NCBI RefSeq assembly: GCF_030684035.1 | Contig: NZ_JAUXPI010000055.1 | Coordinates: forward strand, 1 to 36,419 | Length of the DNA stretch: 36,419 nucleotides | Direction of reading: 5' to 3' | Source: Phaeovulum sp. | Lineage (GTDB): Bacteria > Pseudomonadota > Alphaproteobacteria > Rhodobacterales > Rhodobacteraceae | In this document: in pieces, positions 25,667 through 34,893 of the stretch | Layout: the number at the start of each line of letters is the position of its first letter | Numbering within the stretch: position 1 is the first letter of the stretch | Translations under genes and position numbers: made by a program | The notes under the pieces: generated by a model | Told to the model about the DNA's origin: nothing | Seen by the model: only the letters and a program-made list of their open reading frames with translations | The model's database searches: none

Positions 25667-26314
25667 TTAGGCGCGCGGGCCGAAGATGGCAGAGCCGACG
25701 CGCACATGGGTGGCACCCGCTGCCACTGCCGCCTCGAAATCGCTGCTCATCCCCATGGAAAGGCCGCCAAGCCCGTTGCGGGCGGCCATTGCGGCCAGCG
25801 CGGCAAAATGCGGGGTGGCGTCCTCCGCCTCGGGCGGAATGCACATGAGGCCCGAAAGCGGCAGGCCAAGCGCGCGGCAGTCGGCCACGAATCGGTCGAG
25901 GTCAGCGGGCAGCACCCCGGCCTTTTGCGGCTCACGCCCGGTGTTGACCTGCACGAAAAGCTCGGGGCAGGCCCCGCGCGCCTGCGCAAGACGGGCCAGC
26001 CGCTCGGCAAGGCTGGGGCGGTCAAGCGAATGGATCGCGTCAAACAGCTCCACCGCCACCTTTGCCTTGTTGCCTTGCAGGGGGCCGATCAGGTGCAGCT
26101 TCACCCCGGCGAAGGCGGCACGCCAGGCGGGCCATTTGGCCGCCGCCTCTTGCACATAATTCTCGCCGAACACCCGCTGGCCCTGGCGCAGCACCGCCTC
26201 GATGCGCGCGGGCGGTTGCAGCTTTGACACTGCGATCAGCGTAACCGACCCAGCCGCCCGCCCCGCCCGCGCCTCGGCGGCCCTGAGCCGCGCCGTGATC
26301 CCTGCCAAACCCAT
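25667..26314 (-). CDS. YggS-type PLP-binding homeostasis protein
   Basis: Single-domain TIM-barrel PLP protein (YggS/PROSC/PipY family) that regulates the cellular PLP pool and amino/keto-acid balance; no catalytic activity is established. The 215-residue product carries the PLP lysine K31 in LIAVSKLQP, then FGENYVQEAAAKW, HLIGPLQGNKAK, VQVNTGREPQKAG, LSMGMSSDFEAAVAAGATHVRVGSAIFG, which is the complete family pattern. It lies just downstream of the porin but is separated by a strong terminator, so it is probably transcribed separately. Confidence 0.95.
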   Translation of the reverse strand: MGLAGITARLRAAEARAGRAAGSVTLIAVSKLQPPARIEAVLRQGQRVFGENYVQEAAAKWPAWRAAFAGVKLHLIGPLQGNKAKVAVELFDAIHSLDRPSLAERLARLAQARGACPELFVQVNTGREPQKAGVLPADLDRFVADCRALGLPLSGLMCIPPEAEDATPHFAALAAMAARNGLGGLSMGMSSDFEAAVAAGATHVRVGSAIFGPRA

Positions 26315-26330
26315 GCCGCCCCCCTTGAAA

Positions 26331-26360
26331 ATGAAAAGAGCGGGCTTGCGCCCGCTCTTT
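26331..26360 (-). terminator. Rho-independent terminator of the porin gene
   Basis: A perfect 11-bp stem (26335-26345 with 26350-26360) with a four-base GCAA loop on the minus strand, followed by TCATTTTC. It begins 21 bases after the porin stop and ends just before the YggS-type start, so it caps the highly expressed porin transcript. The symmetric stem could act on the plus strand too. Confidence 0.85.
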
Positions 26361-26381
26361 CCGCTCCGTCCGATCCTGAGA

Positions 26382-27236
26382 TCAGAACGAGAAGGTCATG
26401 CCGACTTCGGCTTTGGTGTCGCCAGCAACTTCGCCGATACCGGCGACGAGCTTGGCACCGCCGCCCATGGTGTAGGCAACGCCCACGCCAAATGCGGTGT
26501 CGGTACCGTCGGTGGCATAGGCAACGGTCAGCGCGGTGGCCGAGTTCAGCTTGTAGCCGAAGTCAACGCCGTAGGCATCAGCGCCAGCATCGGGCATCGA
26601 GTAGATCACGTTCGCCGAGATCGCGCCCATGGTGACGCCGCCACCGATGGTCAGCGTGTTGGTGCCGAATTCCGCCGAGTCGTAGCCCAGAGCAACCTTG
26701 AAGCCGTCGCCCTTGTAGCCGACGCCGATCGACCAGTCTTGGTCGGCAGCGGTGCCGCCAGCAACCGGCAGGTTGTACGACACGCCAACGGTCACCGCAC
26801 CGAAGGTGCCGGTGTAGTTGATGTTGGCGGCGCTTTCGGCATAGAGGCCTTCGGCGAGGTCATCAACGCCGATACCTTTGTAGCCGACGTCGGCGATGCC
26901 GAGACCGACCGAGTCGGAACCGGTGTCAACGCCTTCACCGACGCTGACTTGGCCCCAGGAACCCGAAACCCAGACCATCGACGAACCGGTGGCGTCGGAG
27001 GTGGTGGTGTTGCTCGAACCGGTCAGGATGAAGCTGGCACCGAAGCCGAGGCCACCATCGGTCTTGCCCGACATGTTGAATTTCGCGCGAACGCGATATT
27101 CGGCGGTGAAGTCATTGACCGCGTTGGCCGAGTTGTACGACAGGCCGAAGCGGGCGTCGCCGGTCATTTTCACTTCGGCGGTCGCCGCGCCAGCGACGAG
27201 AACCAGAGCCGTCGTGGCAATAAGAAGTTTTTTCAT
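26382..27236 (-). CDS. Porin (Rhodobacter type)
   Basis: Outer-membrane general diffusion porin forming a trimeric beta-barrel. The 284-residue precursor has a signal peptide MKKLLIATTALVLVAGAATA, cleaved before EVKMTGDARFG. Alternating strand patterns run throughout, with repeated 'VxVGVSYNL', 'FKVALGYDSAEF' and 'GVGVAYTMGGGAKLVAGIGE' type segments. The C-terminus EVGMTFSF ends in phenylalanine, the barrel-assembly signal. Composition is G, A, S, T-rich with many aspartates, as in Rhodobacter porins. GAGGGAAACG precedes the ATG; the longer frame to 27461 is not protein-like. It has its own strong terminator. The 252-base divergent region 27237-27488 holds the promoter for the next gene and presumably one for the porin, which I could not place. 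Confidence 0.92.
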   Translation of the reverse strand: MKKLLIATTALVLVAGAATAEVKMTGDARFGLSYNSANAVNDFTAEYRVRAKFNMSGKTDGGLGFGASFILTGSSNTTTSDATGSSMVWVSGSWGQVSVGEGVDTGSDSVGLGIADVGYKGIGVDDLAEGLYAESAANINYTGTFGAVTVGVSYNLPVAGGTAADQDWSIGVGYKGDGFKVALGYDSAEFGTNTLTIGGGVTMGAISANVIYSMPDAGADAYGVDFGYKLNSATALTVAYATDGTDTAFGVGVAYTMGGGAKLVAGIGEVAGDTKAEVGMTFSF

Positions 27237-27431
27237 CGTTTCCCTCGTATATCTAAGGTGCCAACCCAGCTCAGGGGACTCCGACCTGGGGATGGCGCTT
27301 TTTCGCCCCAGCCGCCGTGCAAAGCAACTGCGACAAACTGGCGGGCGGGTTAAGCCGCAATCATGGTGCAGTCTTGCCACAGTCTTTCCGCACCGGCGGA
27401 TTTCCCCCGGCCGCCTTTGCCGGGAAAATCC

Positions 27432-27460
27432 TTGTCGCGCTTGGGCCCTTGGGCTAGACA
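27432..27460 (+). promoter_or_regulatory. Candidate promoter of the DUF3576 lipoprotein gene
   Basis: TTGTCG (27432-27437) and TAGACA (27455-27460) are spaced 17 bases, with transcription expected near 27467 and a leader of about 22 bases. A bulged hairpin with cccgg/ccggg arms (about 27404-27428) lies just upstream of the -35 hexamer. Confidence 0.4.
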
Positions 27461-27488
27461 ACGAAAAGGCGAAACGGGGACCGTTCCG

Positions 27489-27998
27489 ATGACCATGAAA
27501 CGCATTCTGCGCGCAACCCTGCTGGCGGGCGTTGCCGCCTCGCTTGCCGCCTGCGGCAACGGCATCGGCAGCGGCAACCTGTTTGGCCGCGGCGGTGCCG
27601 CACCGGTGCCCGATACCGGCCCGAAGATGCGCAACGACATAGACCGCAGCGGCGGCACGATCTGGGATCTGTTCAAGAACGCCGACGACCCCAACATAAC
27701 CGTCGAGGTCAACAAGTATCTCTGGCAGGCCTCGCTTGAGGTGCTCAATTTCCTGCCGATCCAGTCGGTTGACCCGTTCTCGGGCATCATCGTTACCGGC
27801 TATGGCACGCCGCCCGGCGGTGGCCGCAGCTACCGCGCCACGATTTATGTGACCGACCCGGCGCTTGATGCGCGCAGCCTCAAGGTCTCGTTGCAGGGTT
27901 CGGGTGGTGCCGCGGTTTCATCCGATACCGTGCATGCGGTGGAAGACGCGATCCTGACCCGCGCCCGGCAATTGCGCATTGCCGATTCGCGGCTCTGA
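27489..27998 (+). CDS. DUF3576 domain-containing lipoprotein
   Basis: Envelope lipoprotein of 169 residues with lipobox SLAAC, lipidated cysteine C22, then a G-rich flexible stretch. The DUF3576 region has TIWDLFKNADDPNITVEVNKYLW, LEVLNFLPIQSVDPFSGIIVTGYGTPPGGGRSYRATIYV, and a C-terminal AVEDAILTRARQLRI, all characteristic. The family is nearly confined to alphaproteobacteria and its function is unknown. The position upstream of leuS, lptE and holA is compatible with an envelope-assembly role. The start at 27489 coincides with the start of the signal peptide, with GGGGA upstream; a second ATG is two codons later. Confidence 0.9.
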   Translation: MTMKRILRATLLAGVAASLAACGNGIGSGNLFGRGGAAPVPDTGPKMRNDIDRSGGTIWDLFKNADDPNITVEVNKYLWQASLEVLNFLPIQSVDPFSGIIVTGYGTPPGGGRSYRATIYVTDPALDARSLKVSLQGSGGAAVSSDTVHAVEDAILTRARQLRIADSRL

Positions 27999-28012
27999 GC
28001 GGCAGCTGCGCC

Positions 28013-28046
28013 CGCTTCGCGGAGGATATTTGACCTGAAGCAGGCG
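28013..28046 (+). repeat. Dispersed intergenic repeat, copy E (GAAGCAGG tail)
   Basis: The sequence is cgcttcgcggaggatatttg followed by acctgaagcaggcg, in the 126-base gap between the DUF3576 gene and leuS. It shares the GATATTT core with all copies and the GAAGCAGGCG tail with copy D. Confidence 0.5.
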
Positions 28047-28124
28047 CGAAAAGCGTTGATGCGCTGGACCTTGGCGGGGCAGGCGGTGTAACCACGCGCG
28101 GCAGATGTGGTGAAGGGGCCAGAA

Positions 28125-30716
28125 ATGTCGCGCTACGAACCCGGCCAGAGCGAAGCGAAATGGCAACAGGCCTGGGCCGACGCCGGGGTTTTTCGGGCGC
28201 GCCACGATGCGGCAAGGCCGAAGTACTATGTGCTCGAGATGTTCCCCTACCCCTCGGGGCGCATTCACATGGGGCATGTGCGCAACTACACGATGGGCGA
28301 CGTGGTGGCGCGCTACAAGATCGCGCAGGGCTATTCGGTGCTGCACCCGATGGGCTGGGATGCCTTCGGCATGCCCGCCGAAAACGCCGCGATGGAGCGC
28401 GGCGGCCACCCCAAGACCTGGACCTATGGCAACATCGCCGACATGAAGGCACAGATGAAGCCCTTGGGCCTGAGCATCGACTGGAGCCGCGAGTTTGCCA
28501 CCTGCGACCCGGAATATTACGGCCAGCAGCAGGCGATGTTCATCGACATGATGGCGGCGGGGCTGGTCTATCGCAAGGCCGCGGTGGTGAACTGGGACCC
28601 GGTCGATATGACCGTGCTGGCCAACGAGCAGGTGATCGAGGGCCGCGGCTGGCGGTCTGGTGCTTTGGTCGAACGGCGCGAGTTGACGCAGTGGTTCTTC
28701 AAGATCAGCGACTATTCCGAGGAATTGCTGGCGGCGCTGGATGGGCTGAAGGACTGGCCCGAAAAGGTGCGCGTGATGCAGGCAAACTGGATCGGCCAGA
28801 GCCGCGGTTTGCAATTTGCGTTTGAAACGGTGGGCGCGCCCGAGGGTTTCGGGCGGCTGGAGGTTTACACCACCCGCCCCGACACCCTGATGGGCGCGAG
28901 CTTCGCCGCGATCAGCCCCGACCACCCGCTGGCGCGGGCACTGGAGGCGCACGACCCTGCGGTGGCGGCCTTCGTTGCCGAATGCCGCCGCGTCGGCACC
29001 TCGGAGGAGGCACTGGAAAAGGCCGAGAAGCGCGGGCTGGATACCGGCATAAGGGTGCGCCATCCGCTTGATCCGGCTTGGGAATTGTCGGTTTACATCG
29101 CCAATTTCATCCTGATGGATTACGGCACCGGCGCGATTTTCGGCTGCCCCGCGCATGACGCGCGCGACTTTGAATTTGCGACGAAGTATGGGCTGGCGAT
29201 CCCTGCGGTGTTTGTTGCCGAAGGCACCGCCGATGCGCCGCTGGCCGAGGCCTATGTGCCGATGAAATCCGAGCGCGTGCGCTATGTGCGCGGGTTTGCG
29301 GGCGAGGCGGTGCAAACCGGCGAAGCGGGCGTTGCCAGCGCGATTGCCCATTGCGAGGCGCGTGGCATCGGCCGCGGCGTTACCAACTACCGGCTGCGCG
29401 ACTGGGGCATTTCGCGGCAACGCTATTGGGGCTGTCCGATTCCGGTGGTGCATTGCGCCGCCTGCGGCGTGGTGCCCGAGGCGAAGGCCAACCTGCCGGT
29501 GCGGCTGCCCGATGATGTTTCATTCGACCAGCCCGGCAATCCTTTGGACCGTCACCCGACCTGGCGGAACTGCGCCTGCCCGAATTGCGGCGGCGCGGCG
29601 CGGCGCGAGACCGACACGATGGACACGTTTGTCGATTCGTCGTGGTATTACGCCCGCTTCACCGCGCCGCATGCGGCAACGCCCACCGATCTGGCCGAGG
29701 CCGAGTACTGGATGAACGTCGATCAATATATCGGCGGCATCGAGCATGCGATTCTGCATCTGCTCTATTCCCGCTTCTTCGCCCGCGCGATGCACAAGAC
29801 CGGGCATCTGCCCGCCAAGGCGATAGAGCCGTTCAATGCGCTTTTCACGCAGGGCATGGTGACGCATGAAGCCTATTTTCAGGATGAAATCACCGGTGTG
29901 AACCAAGACGGATCGCTTCATGTGCGGCGCGTTTACTACTCTCCCGACGATATAGAGAAGAATGAGGTCGGCGTTGCCTTCCGGAAGTTCGAAGGCTCTA
30001 AGCTCGATGTTCTGCCCTCACTGAAGATGTCGAAATCAAAAAAGAACGTGGTCGATCCGGTCAATATCATCGAGCGATTCGGTGCCGATACCGCGCGCTG
30101 GTTCATCCTCTCCGATTCGCCCCCCGAGCGCGATGTGGAATGGACCGCTGCCGGGGCCGAGGCCGCCTACAAGTTTCTCAACCGGGTCTGGCTGCTCTGC
30201 GACCGGATCGGCGAAATGCCCGCCGACCCGCCCGGCGAGGGCGATGAGGCACTGGCGCGCGCGTCGCACCGCGCCGTGCATGATGTCACGCAAAGCATTG
30301 AGTCTTTTGCCTTCAACAAGGCGATCGCGAAGATTTACGAGTTTACCAACACGCTGTCGAAGGCGCAGGCGAGCGCTGGCGCAATGCGCAACGCAATGCG
30401 CACGATGGCACAACTTATGTCGCCGATGGTGCCGCATCTGGCCGAGGAAATCTGGGCCAATCAGGGCGGCGCGGGTCTTGTGGCCACAGCGCCATGGCCC
30501 AAGGCAGACCCCGCCTTGCTGATCGAAGATACCGTTACCCTGCCGATCCAGATCAACGGCAAGCGGCGCGCCGAAATCACCGTGGCGAAAGATATGCCCA
30601 CCTCCGAGGTTGAAAAACTGGTGCTGGCAGAGGAGACTGTGGCACGCGTGCTTGCCGGGCAGGCACCGAAAAAGCTGATCGTGGTGCCGGGGCGCATCGT
30701 CAATGTGGTTTACTGA
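28125..30716 (+). CDS. leuS: Leucyl-tRNA synthetase
   Basis: Charges tRNA-Leu with leucine, class Ia. The 863-residue product has the HIGH motif as HMGH (48-51) in [19 protein letters not shown], an editing domain inserted at roughly residues 225-420 (with [22 protein letters not shown]), a zinc-type knuckle with paired cysteines (CAACGVV and CACPNCGG), KMSKS at 634-638, the anticodon-binding helices, and a C-terminal domain. Two in-frame starts exist: a GTG at 28107 and the ATG at 28125. The latter begins [17 protein letters not shown] as in relatives and has AAGGGG upstream. Its 3' end overlaps lptE by 14 bases. Confidence 0.97.
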   Translation: MSRYEPGQSEAKWQQAWADAGVFRARHDAARPKYYVLEMFPYPSGRIHMGHVRNYTMGDVVARYKIAQGYSVLHPMGWDAFGMPAENAAMERGGHPKTWTYGNIADMKAQMKPLGLSIDWSREFATCDPEYYGQQQAMFIDMMAAGLVYRKAAVVNWDPVDMTVLANEQVIEGRGWRSGALVERRELTQWFFKISDYSEELLAALDGLKDWPEKVRVMQANWIGQSRGLQFAFETVGAPEGFGRLEVYTTRPDTLMGASFAAISPDHPLARALEAHDPAVAAFVAECRRVGTSEEALEKAEKRGLDTGIRVRHPLDPAWELSVYIANFILMDYGTGAIFGCPAHDARDFEFATKYGLAIPAVFVAEGTADAPLAEAYVPMKSERVRYVRGFAGEAVQTGEAGVASAIAHCEARGIGRGVTNYRLRDWGISRQRYWGCPIPVVHCAACGVVPEAKANLPVRLPDDVSFDQPGNPLDRHPTWRNCACPNCGGAARRETDTMDTFVDSSWYYARFTAPHAATPTDLAEAEYWMNVDQYIGGIEHAILHLLYSRFFARAMHKTGHLPAKAIEPFNALFTQGMVTHEAYFQDEITGVNQDGSLHVRRVYYSPDDIEKNEVGVAFRKFEGSKLDVLPSLKMSKSKKNVVDPVNIIERFGADTARWFILSDSPPERDVEWTAAGAEAAYKFLNRVWLLCDRIGEMPADPPGEGDEALARASHRAVHDVTQSIESFAFNKAIAKIYEFTNTLSKAQASAGAMRNAMRTMAQLMSPMVPHLAEEIWANQGGAGLVATAPWPKADPALLIEDTVTLPIQINGKRRAEITVAKDMPTSEVEKLVLAEETVARVLAGQAPKKLIVVPGRIVNVVY

Positions 30717-31191
30717 TCGCCGAAGCCTGATTGTCGCGCTTGCCGCCCTTGCGGGCTGCGGCTTCACACCTGCCTTCGCGCCAGACGGCGGGGCCGGGGT
30801 GTTGCTGGGCGCGGTCGCGCCCGATGCCCCCGCAACGCGCGACGATTTCGCCCTGACCCGGCGGCTTGCCGAACGGCTGGGGCCGCCAGATGCGCCGCGT
30901 TACCGGCTTGCCTACACCATTGCCACCGCCGCCTCGGGGCAGGCGATAACGCCCGATAACGCCACCACCCGGTTCTCGCTGCATGGCACCGCCGCGTTTC
31001 GGCTGATTGCCATCGGCAGCGGTGCCGAGGTTCTGGCAAGCGCGGTCGAAGGCTTCACCTCCTGGTCGGCCAGCGGCACCAGTGTTGCCACCCGCGCCGC
31101 CGAAGACGACGCGCACCTGCGGCTGATGCGAATCCTTGCCGACCAGATCGTGACGCGGCTGCTGGCGGCCGCCGCCAGCCTGCCGCAATGA
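30703..31191 (+). CDS. lptE: LPS assembly lipoprotein LptE
   Basis: Outer-membrane lipoprotein partner of LptD in the LPS translocon. The 162-residue product has signal [21 protein letters not shown] with lipobox LAGC and lipidated C19. The rest is divergent, as usual for LptE, with [37 protein letters not shown] and [23 protein letters not shown] near the end. Identification rests mainly on the leuS-lptE-holA order, which is standard in proteobacteria, and on the lipoprotein form. It overlaps leuS by 14 bases and holA by ATGA. Confidence 0.87.
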   Translation: MWFTDRRSLIVALAALAGCGFTPAFAPDGGAGVLLGAVAPDAPATRDDFALTRRLAERLGPPDAPRYRLAYTIATAASGQAITPDNATTRFSLHGTAAFRLIAIGSGAEVLASAVEGFTSWSASGTSVATRAAEDDAHLRLMRILADQIVTRLLAAAASLPQ

Positions 31192-32210
31192 AGCTGACCG
31201 GCGCTGCCGCCGCGCGCTTTCTGGCCCACCCCGCGCCCGACCTGCCGGGGGTGCTGCTTTATGGCGGTGACGCCATGCGGGTGGCGCTGAAACGCCAGGA
31301 CCTGATCGCGCTCATGATCGGTGCCGAGGGTGAGCGGGAAATGCGCCTGACCCGAATCGACGCCGCAGACCTGCGCAAAGACCCGGCGGCGCTTGCCGAT
31401 GCTTTGCGCGCGCAGGGCTTCTTTCCCGGCCCGCGGGCGGTGCTTCTTGAAGCCGCAACCGATACCGCCACGCCATTGGTGCAAGCAGCACTTGCCGACT
31501 GGCGCAAGGGCGATGCAACGCTGGTGGTAACCGCCGCCGTGCTCGCCCCCCGCTCAAGCCTGCGCAAGCTCTTCGAAGACCACCCCGGCATCGCCTGCAT
31601 CGGCATTTACGATGACCCGCCAAGCAGCGAGGAAATCGCGCAGTCGCTGGCAAAGGCGGGGCTTCGCAATATCGGCCGCGAGGCGATGGCAGACCTGGTG
31701 GCACTGGCGCAGGCGCTCGACCCTGGCGATTTTCGCCAGACGATCGAGAAGATATCGCTTTACAAACATGGCGATGTATCACCGCTATCCTGCGATGACG
31801 TGGCAGCCTGTACACCCGCCACGATCGAGGCCGAGGTTGACGACCTCTTGCATGTGGTCGCCGAAGGCAGGGTTGCCGATTTTGCGCCGATGATGCAGCG
31901 CATCGCCGGGCAAGCGGTGCTGCCGGTGTCGCTCGCCATCGCTGCGGCGCGGCATTTTCGCACCCTTTATGCGGCCAAGGCAGACCCCGGCGGCCCGGCG
32001 GCAGGCCTCGCCCGCGCCCGCCCGCCGGTTCAGGGCCCGCGGCGCGACAGGATGCTGCGGCAGGCGCAGGCATGGCCGACCGCGCGGCTGGAGGAGGCGC
32101 TTCGGCAGCTGGTGGAAACCGACCTGTCGCTGCGCTCGTCGCAGCGCGCGCCCGCTATGGCGGTGATCGAGCGCACGCTGATCCGGCTGGCAAGATTGGC
32201 AAAGGGCTAA
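31188..32210 (+). CDS. holA: DNA polymerase III subunit delta
   Basis: Clamp-loader wrench subunit that opens the beta sliding clamp. The 340-residue product begins [32 protein letters not shown], typical of alphaproteobacterial HolA, and continues with LTRIDAADLRKDPAALADALRAQGFFPGPRAVLLEAATD (the clamp-binding region includes the FFPG stretch). The AAA+-like core and a helical C-terminal collar follow, with LDPGDFRQTIEKISLYK and LVETDLSLRSSQRAP. Start overlaps the lptE stop as ATGA. It ends the leuS-lptE-holA block, 76 bases before the MscS-type gene. Confidence 0.92.
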   Translation: MKLTGAAAARFLAHPAPDLPGVLLYGGDAMRVALKRQDLIALMIGAEGEREMRLTRIDAADLRKDPAALADALRAQGFFPGPRAVLLEAATDTATPLVQAALADWRKGDATLVVTAAVLAPRSSLRKLFEDHPGIACIGIYDDPPSSEEIAQSLAKAGLRNIGREAMADLVALAQALDPGDFRQTIEKISLYKHGDVSPLSCDDVAACTPATIEAEVDDLLHVVAEGRVADFAPMMQRIAGQAVLPVSLAIAAARHFRTLYAAKADPGGPAAGLARARPPVQGPRRDRMLRQAQAWPTARLEEALRQLVETDLSLRSSQRAPAMAVIERTLIRLARLAKG

Positions 32211-32286
32211 GCACCGCAGGGCTTGCTCTTGCCTTGTCGCGTCGGCTGAGGCACCAGAGCATCTGACGCCACCCCGAGAGGCACCG

Positions 32287-33588
32287 ATGCAAGGCCAACC
32301 CGCATTCGTGACCAAGGCGATTGCCGCATTGAACGAAGCCTGGGAGCTTGCCGCAAGCTGGCTGACAAGCCCCGCCGCATGGTCGCAATTCACGCTGCTG
32401 GTGGCGTCCTGGTTGCTGGCGCGGCTCGCGGCCAAGCGGTTGGCCCCGCAACTCGCCCGCATGATAGGCCCGAAACCCGGTGCCACCGGGGCAATCGCCA
32501 CATCCCGGCGCTTCGTGCTGCGCTTCCTGCCGCTGCTGCCGCTTCTGGCCTATGGCTTTACCGCAGTCGGCGAGGCCTTCACCCGGCAGGTATTCGGCTC
32601 CGGCGCGGTGATCGCTTTCGGCAAGCGGGTATTCCTGCTGCTCGCCGCCCGCATCTTCGTGCGCGACATGCTGCGCGACCCGTTCTTGCGCCTGCTCGGC
32701 CGCTATGTGCTGATCCCGGTGATGGCGGTCTATGCGCTGGGGTTGCTGCCAACCATCGCGGTCTGGCTCGAAAGCCTGACGGTCGAGCTTGGCAACATCC
32801 GCTTTTCGGTCATGGCACTGGCGCGCGGCGCGATTGCGGGCAGTCTGCTGTTCTGGCTCGGTGCGTGGTCGAACCGGCAAAGCACCGGCTATATCAAGGC
32901 CCAGGGGGCGCTGCGCCCCGCCACCCGTGAACTGGCCATGAAGGCCACCGAACTGGCCATTTTTGGTGCCGCCTTCCTGCTTCTCATGTCGATCATGGGC
33001 ATCGACCTGACTGCAATCGCCGTGCTTGGAGGTGCGCTTGGCGTCGGTATCGGCCTTGGCCTGCAACAGATCGCGGCCAACTTCGTTTCGGGGATCATCC
33101 TGCTGATCGAGGGCCAGACCACGGTCGGCGACTACGTCGAACTTGATGGCGGCGAAAAGGGCACGATCGTTCGCATGACCGCCCGCGCCTGCATTCTGGA
33201 AACCTTCGACGGTCGCTGGATCGTCGTGCCAAACGAGCATTTCGTGACCACGCGGGTGGTGAATTACTCCGACCAGGGCAGCGCCAACCGCTACGAGGTG
33301 GCGTTTTCGGTCTCCTATGATACCGACATCAACCTTGTCCCGGGCATCATCGCACCCGCCGTAGCAGCCCTGCCCTTCGTTCTCGCGGCACCCGAAGGCC
33401 CCGATGTCGAACTGCGCGGCTTTGGCGAATCGGGGGTGGATTTCGCGGTTGAATACTGGGTGAACGGCATCGACGACGGGCGCAACAAATACGCAAGCCA
33501 GGTGCTCTACGCGGTCTGGAACGCGCTCAAGGCGGCGGCGATCGAGATCCCGTTCCCCCACCGTGTGGTGAAAACAAGGGTGGTCTGA
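32287..33588 (+). CDS. MscS-family mechanosensitive ion channel
   Basis: Inner-membrane channel that opens under membrane tension to relieve osmotic shock. The 433-residue protein has about six to seven predicted membrane helices; the last is the pore-lining segment VLGGALGVGIGLGLQQIAANFVSGIILL (about 245-273), with the G/A packing pattern of MscS TM3. The soluble beta domain follows (TVGDYVELDGGEKGTIVRMTARACILETFDGRWIVVPNEHF), then the vestibule domain. The N-terminal region is longer than that of E. coli MscS, as in YbdG/MscM-type relatives. GAGAGGCACCG precedes the ATG. The next gene starts one base after its stop. Confidence 0.92.
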   Translation: MQGQPAFVTKAIAALNEAWELAASWLTSPAAWSQFTLLVASWLLARLAAKRLAPQLARMIGPKPGATGAIATSRRFVLRFLPLLPLLAYGFTAVGEAFTRQVFGSGAVIAFGKRVFLLLAARIFVRDMLRDPFLRLLGRYVLIPVMAVYALGLLPTIAVWLESLTVELGNIRFSVMALARGAIAGSLLFWLGAWSNRQSTGYIKAQGALRPATRELAMKATELAIFGAAFLLLMSIMGIDLTAIAVLGGALGVGIGLGLQQIAANFVSGIILLIEGQTTVGDYVELDGGEKGTIVRMTARACILETFDGRWIVVPNEHFVTTRVVNYSDQGSANRYEVAFSVSYDTDINLVPGIIAPAVAALPFVLAAPEGPDVELRGFGESGVDFAVEYWVNGIDDGRNKYASQVLYAVWNALKAAAIEIPFPHRVVKTRVV

Positions 33589-33589
33589 A

Positions 33590-34759
33590 ATGAGCGATGT
33601 CGTAGTGATCGGCGCTGGCCCCGCAGGGCTGATGGCCGCCGAAGTGCTGGCCGGGGCAGGGCACCGGGTGACGGTCTGCGATGCGATGCCAAGCCCGGCG
33701 CGCAAGCTTTTGCTGGCGGGCAAGAGCGGGCTGAACTTTACCCGCAACGAACCGGCCGCCCGTTTCGTTGCCAATTACAGCGCGCCATGGCTTGCCCCCA
33801 TGCTCGCGGCTTTCGGCCCCGCCGAGGCGATGGGCTGGGCGCGCGGGCTGGGGATCGAGATTTTCACCGGCTCCACCGGACGCGTGTTCCCGGTCGAGAT
33901 GAAAGGCTCGCCGCTGCTGCGCGCCTGGCTCGCACGCCTCGCCGCACTTGGCGTGCGGCGCAATCAGCGCTGGCGCTGGACCGGCTGGCAGGGTGACGCG
34001 CTGCGGTTCGACACCCCCGAGGGCACGCAACTTCTGGCACCCGCCGCCACCCTCCTTGCGCTTGGCGGTGCCAGCTGGCCAAGGCTTGGCTCCGATGCCG
34101 CCTGGGTGCCATTGCTGCGGGAGAGGGGGGTCGAGATTGCCCCGTTCCAACCCGCCAACGCCGCCGTGAGCGTAAGCTGGTCGCCGCACATGGCGGCGCA
34201 TTTCGGCGCGCCGATCAAGGGTGTGGCGCTCCGCGCGGGTGGCCGGGTCAGCCGTGGCGAGGTGGTGCTGGGCGCGCGCGGCATCGAAGGCGGCGGCATC
34301 TACGCGCTCACCCCCCTACTCCGCGCGGGCGAGGCCCTCACGCTCGATCTTGCCCCCGGCCGCAGCCTTGCCGAAGTTGCAGGCCGCCTCGCCCGCCCGC
34401 GCGGCAGCGACACGGTGAGCAACTGGCTGCGCAAGGTGCTGCACCTCGACGCCGCCAAACTGGCGCTGGTGCAGGAATGGGGTCGCCCGCTGCCCACCGC
34501 CCCCGACCGCCTCGCGCGGTTGCTCAAGACCCTGCCCGTGCGCCATGATGGTCTGCGCCCGATTGCCGAGGCCATCTCTTCCGCTGGCGGCATCACCGCC
34601 GCCAGCCTGACCGAGGGGCTGGAGCTTCGCGCCCTGCCGGGCACCTGGGCGGCGGGCGAGATGCTGGATTGGGAGGCCCCCACCGGGGGTTACCTGATCA
34701 CCGGTTGCCTCGCCACCGCCCGCCACGCAGCCAAGGCGATAGCGGCAAGCCTGCGCTGA
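33590..34759 (+). CDS. TIGR03862-type flavoprotein (NAD(P)/FAD oxidoreductase, HI0933-like)
   Basis: A 389-residue flavoprotein with the N-terminal dinucleotide-binding motif VVVIGAGPAGLMAAEVLA (GAGPAG at 8-13), SGLNFTRNEP (the HI0933-like signature following KLLLAGKSG), LLALGGASWPRLGSDAAW, GGIYALTPLLRAG, and a C-terminal FAD motif TWAAGEMLDWEAPTGGYLITGCLATARHAA. The family (YhiN/TIGR03862) is widespread and its reaction is unknown. It starts one base after the MscS-type stop, so the two are probably co-transcribed. A repeat element (copy D) follows. Confidence 0.9.
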   Translation: MSDVVVIGAGPAGLMAAEVLAGAGHRVTVCDAMPSPARKLLLAGKSGLNFTRNEPAARFVANYSAPWLAPMLAAFGPAEAMGWARGLGIEIFTGSTGRVFPVEMKGSPLLRAWLARLAALGVRRNQRWRWTGWQGDALRFDTPEGTQLLAPAATLLALGGASWPRLGSDAAWVPLLRERGVEIAPFQPANAAVSVSWSPHMAAHFGAPIKGVALRAGGRVSRGEVVLGARGIEGGGIYALTPLLRAGEALTLDLAPGRSLAEVAGRLARPRGSDTVSNWLRKVLHLDAAKLALVQEWGRPLPTAPDRLARLLKTLPVRHDGLRPIAEAISSAGGITAASLTEGLELRALPGTWAAGEMLDWEAPTGGYLITGCLATARHAAKAIAASLR

Positions 34760-34806
34760 GCGCCTGCTTCGGTCGAAATATCCCGGGGTCCGGGGCAGAG
34801 CCCCGG
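34760..34806 (-). repeat. Dispersed intergenic repeat, copy D (hairpin plus GAAGCAGG tail)
   Basis: On the minus strand a hairpin with 6-7 bp stem (34806-34800 with 34796-34790; ccggggc, gccccgg) is followed by accccgggatatttcgaccg and aagcaggcg. It lies right after the flavoprotein stop. Hairpin plus core matches copy B, while the tail matches copy E. Confidence 0.6.
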
Positions 34807-34816
34807 TGCCGCGCGA

Positions 34817-34870
34817 AATTGTTGCCAGCACAATTCATCATTTGACGCCCCGATCGCCGCCTGCAAATCT
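34817..34870 (+). promoter_or_regulatory. MFS gene promoter region with inverted repeat
   Basis: A perfect 6-bp inverted repeat, AATTGT (34817-34822) and ACAATT (34830-34835) with a 7-base spacer, is followed by TTGACG (34842-34847), a 17-base spacer, and AAATCT (34865-34870). The inverted repeat contains T-N11-A, as in LysR-type operators, and would lie just upstream of the -35 hexamer, where an activator binds. The -10 hexamer is poor. Confidence 0.4.
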
Positions 34871-34893
34871 GCGCCCCTGCCTGACCGGAATCG

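Noticed and set aside
27918-29453. A 511-codon minus-strand ORF opposite leuS
   Set aside because: It is antisense to a certain leuS, is His/Arg-rich, and has no ribosome site or recognisable domain.
32155-33774. A 539-codon minus-strand ORF opposite the MscS-type gene
   Set aside because: It is antisense to a gene with clear family motifs, and its composition is typical of a shadow frame.
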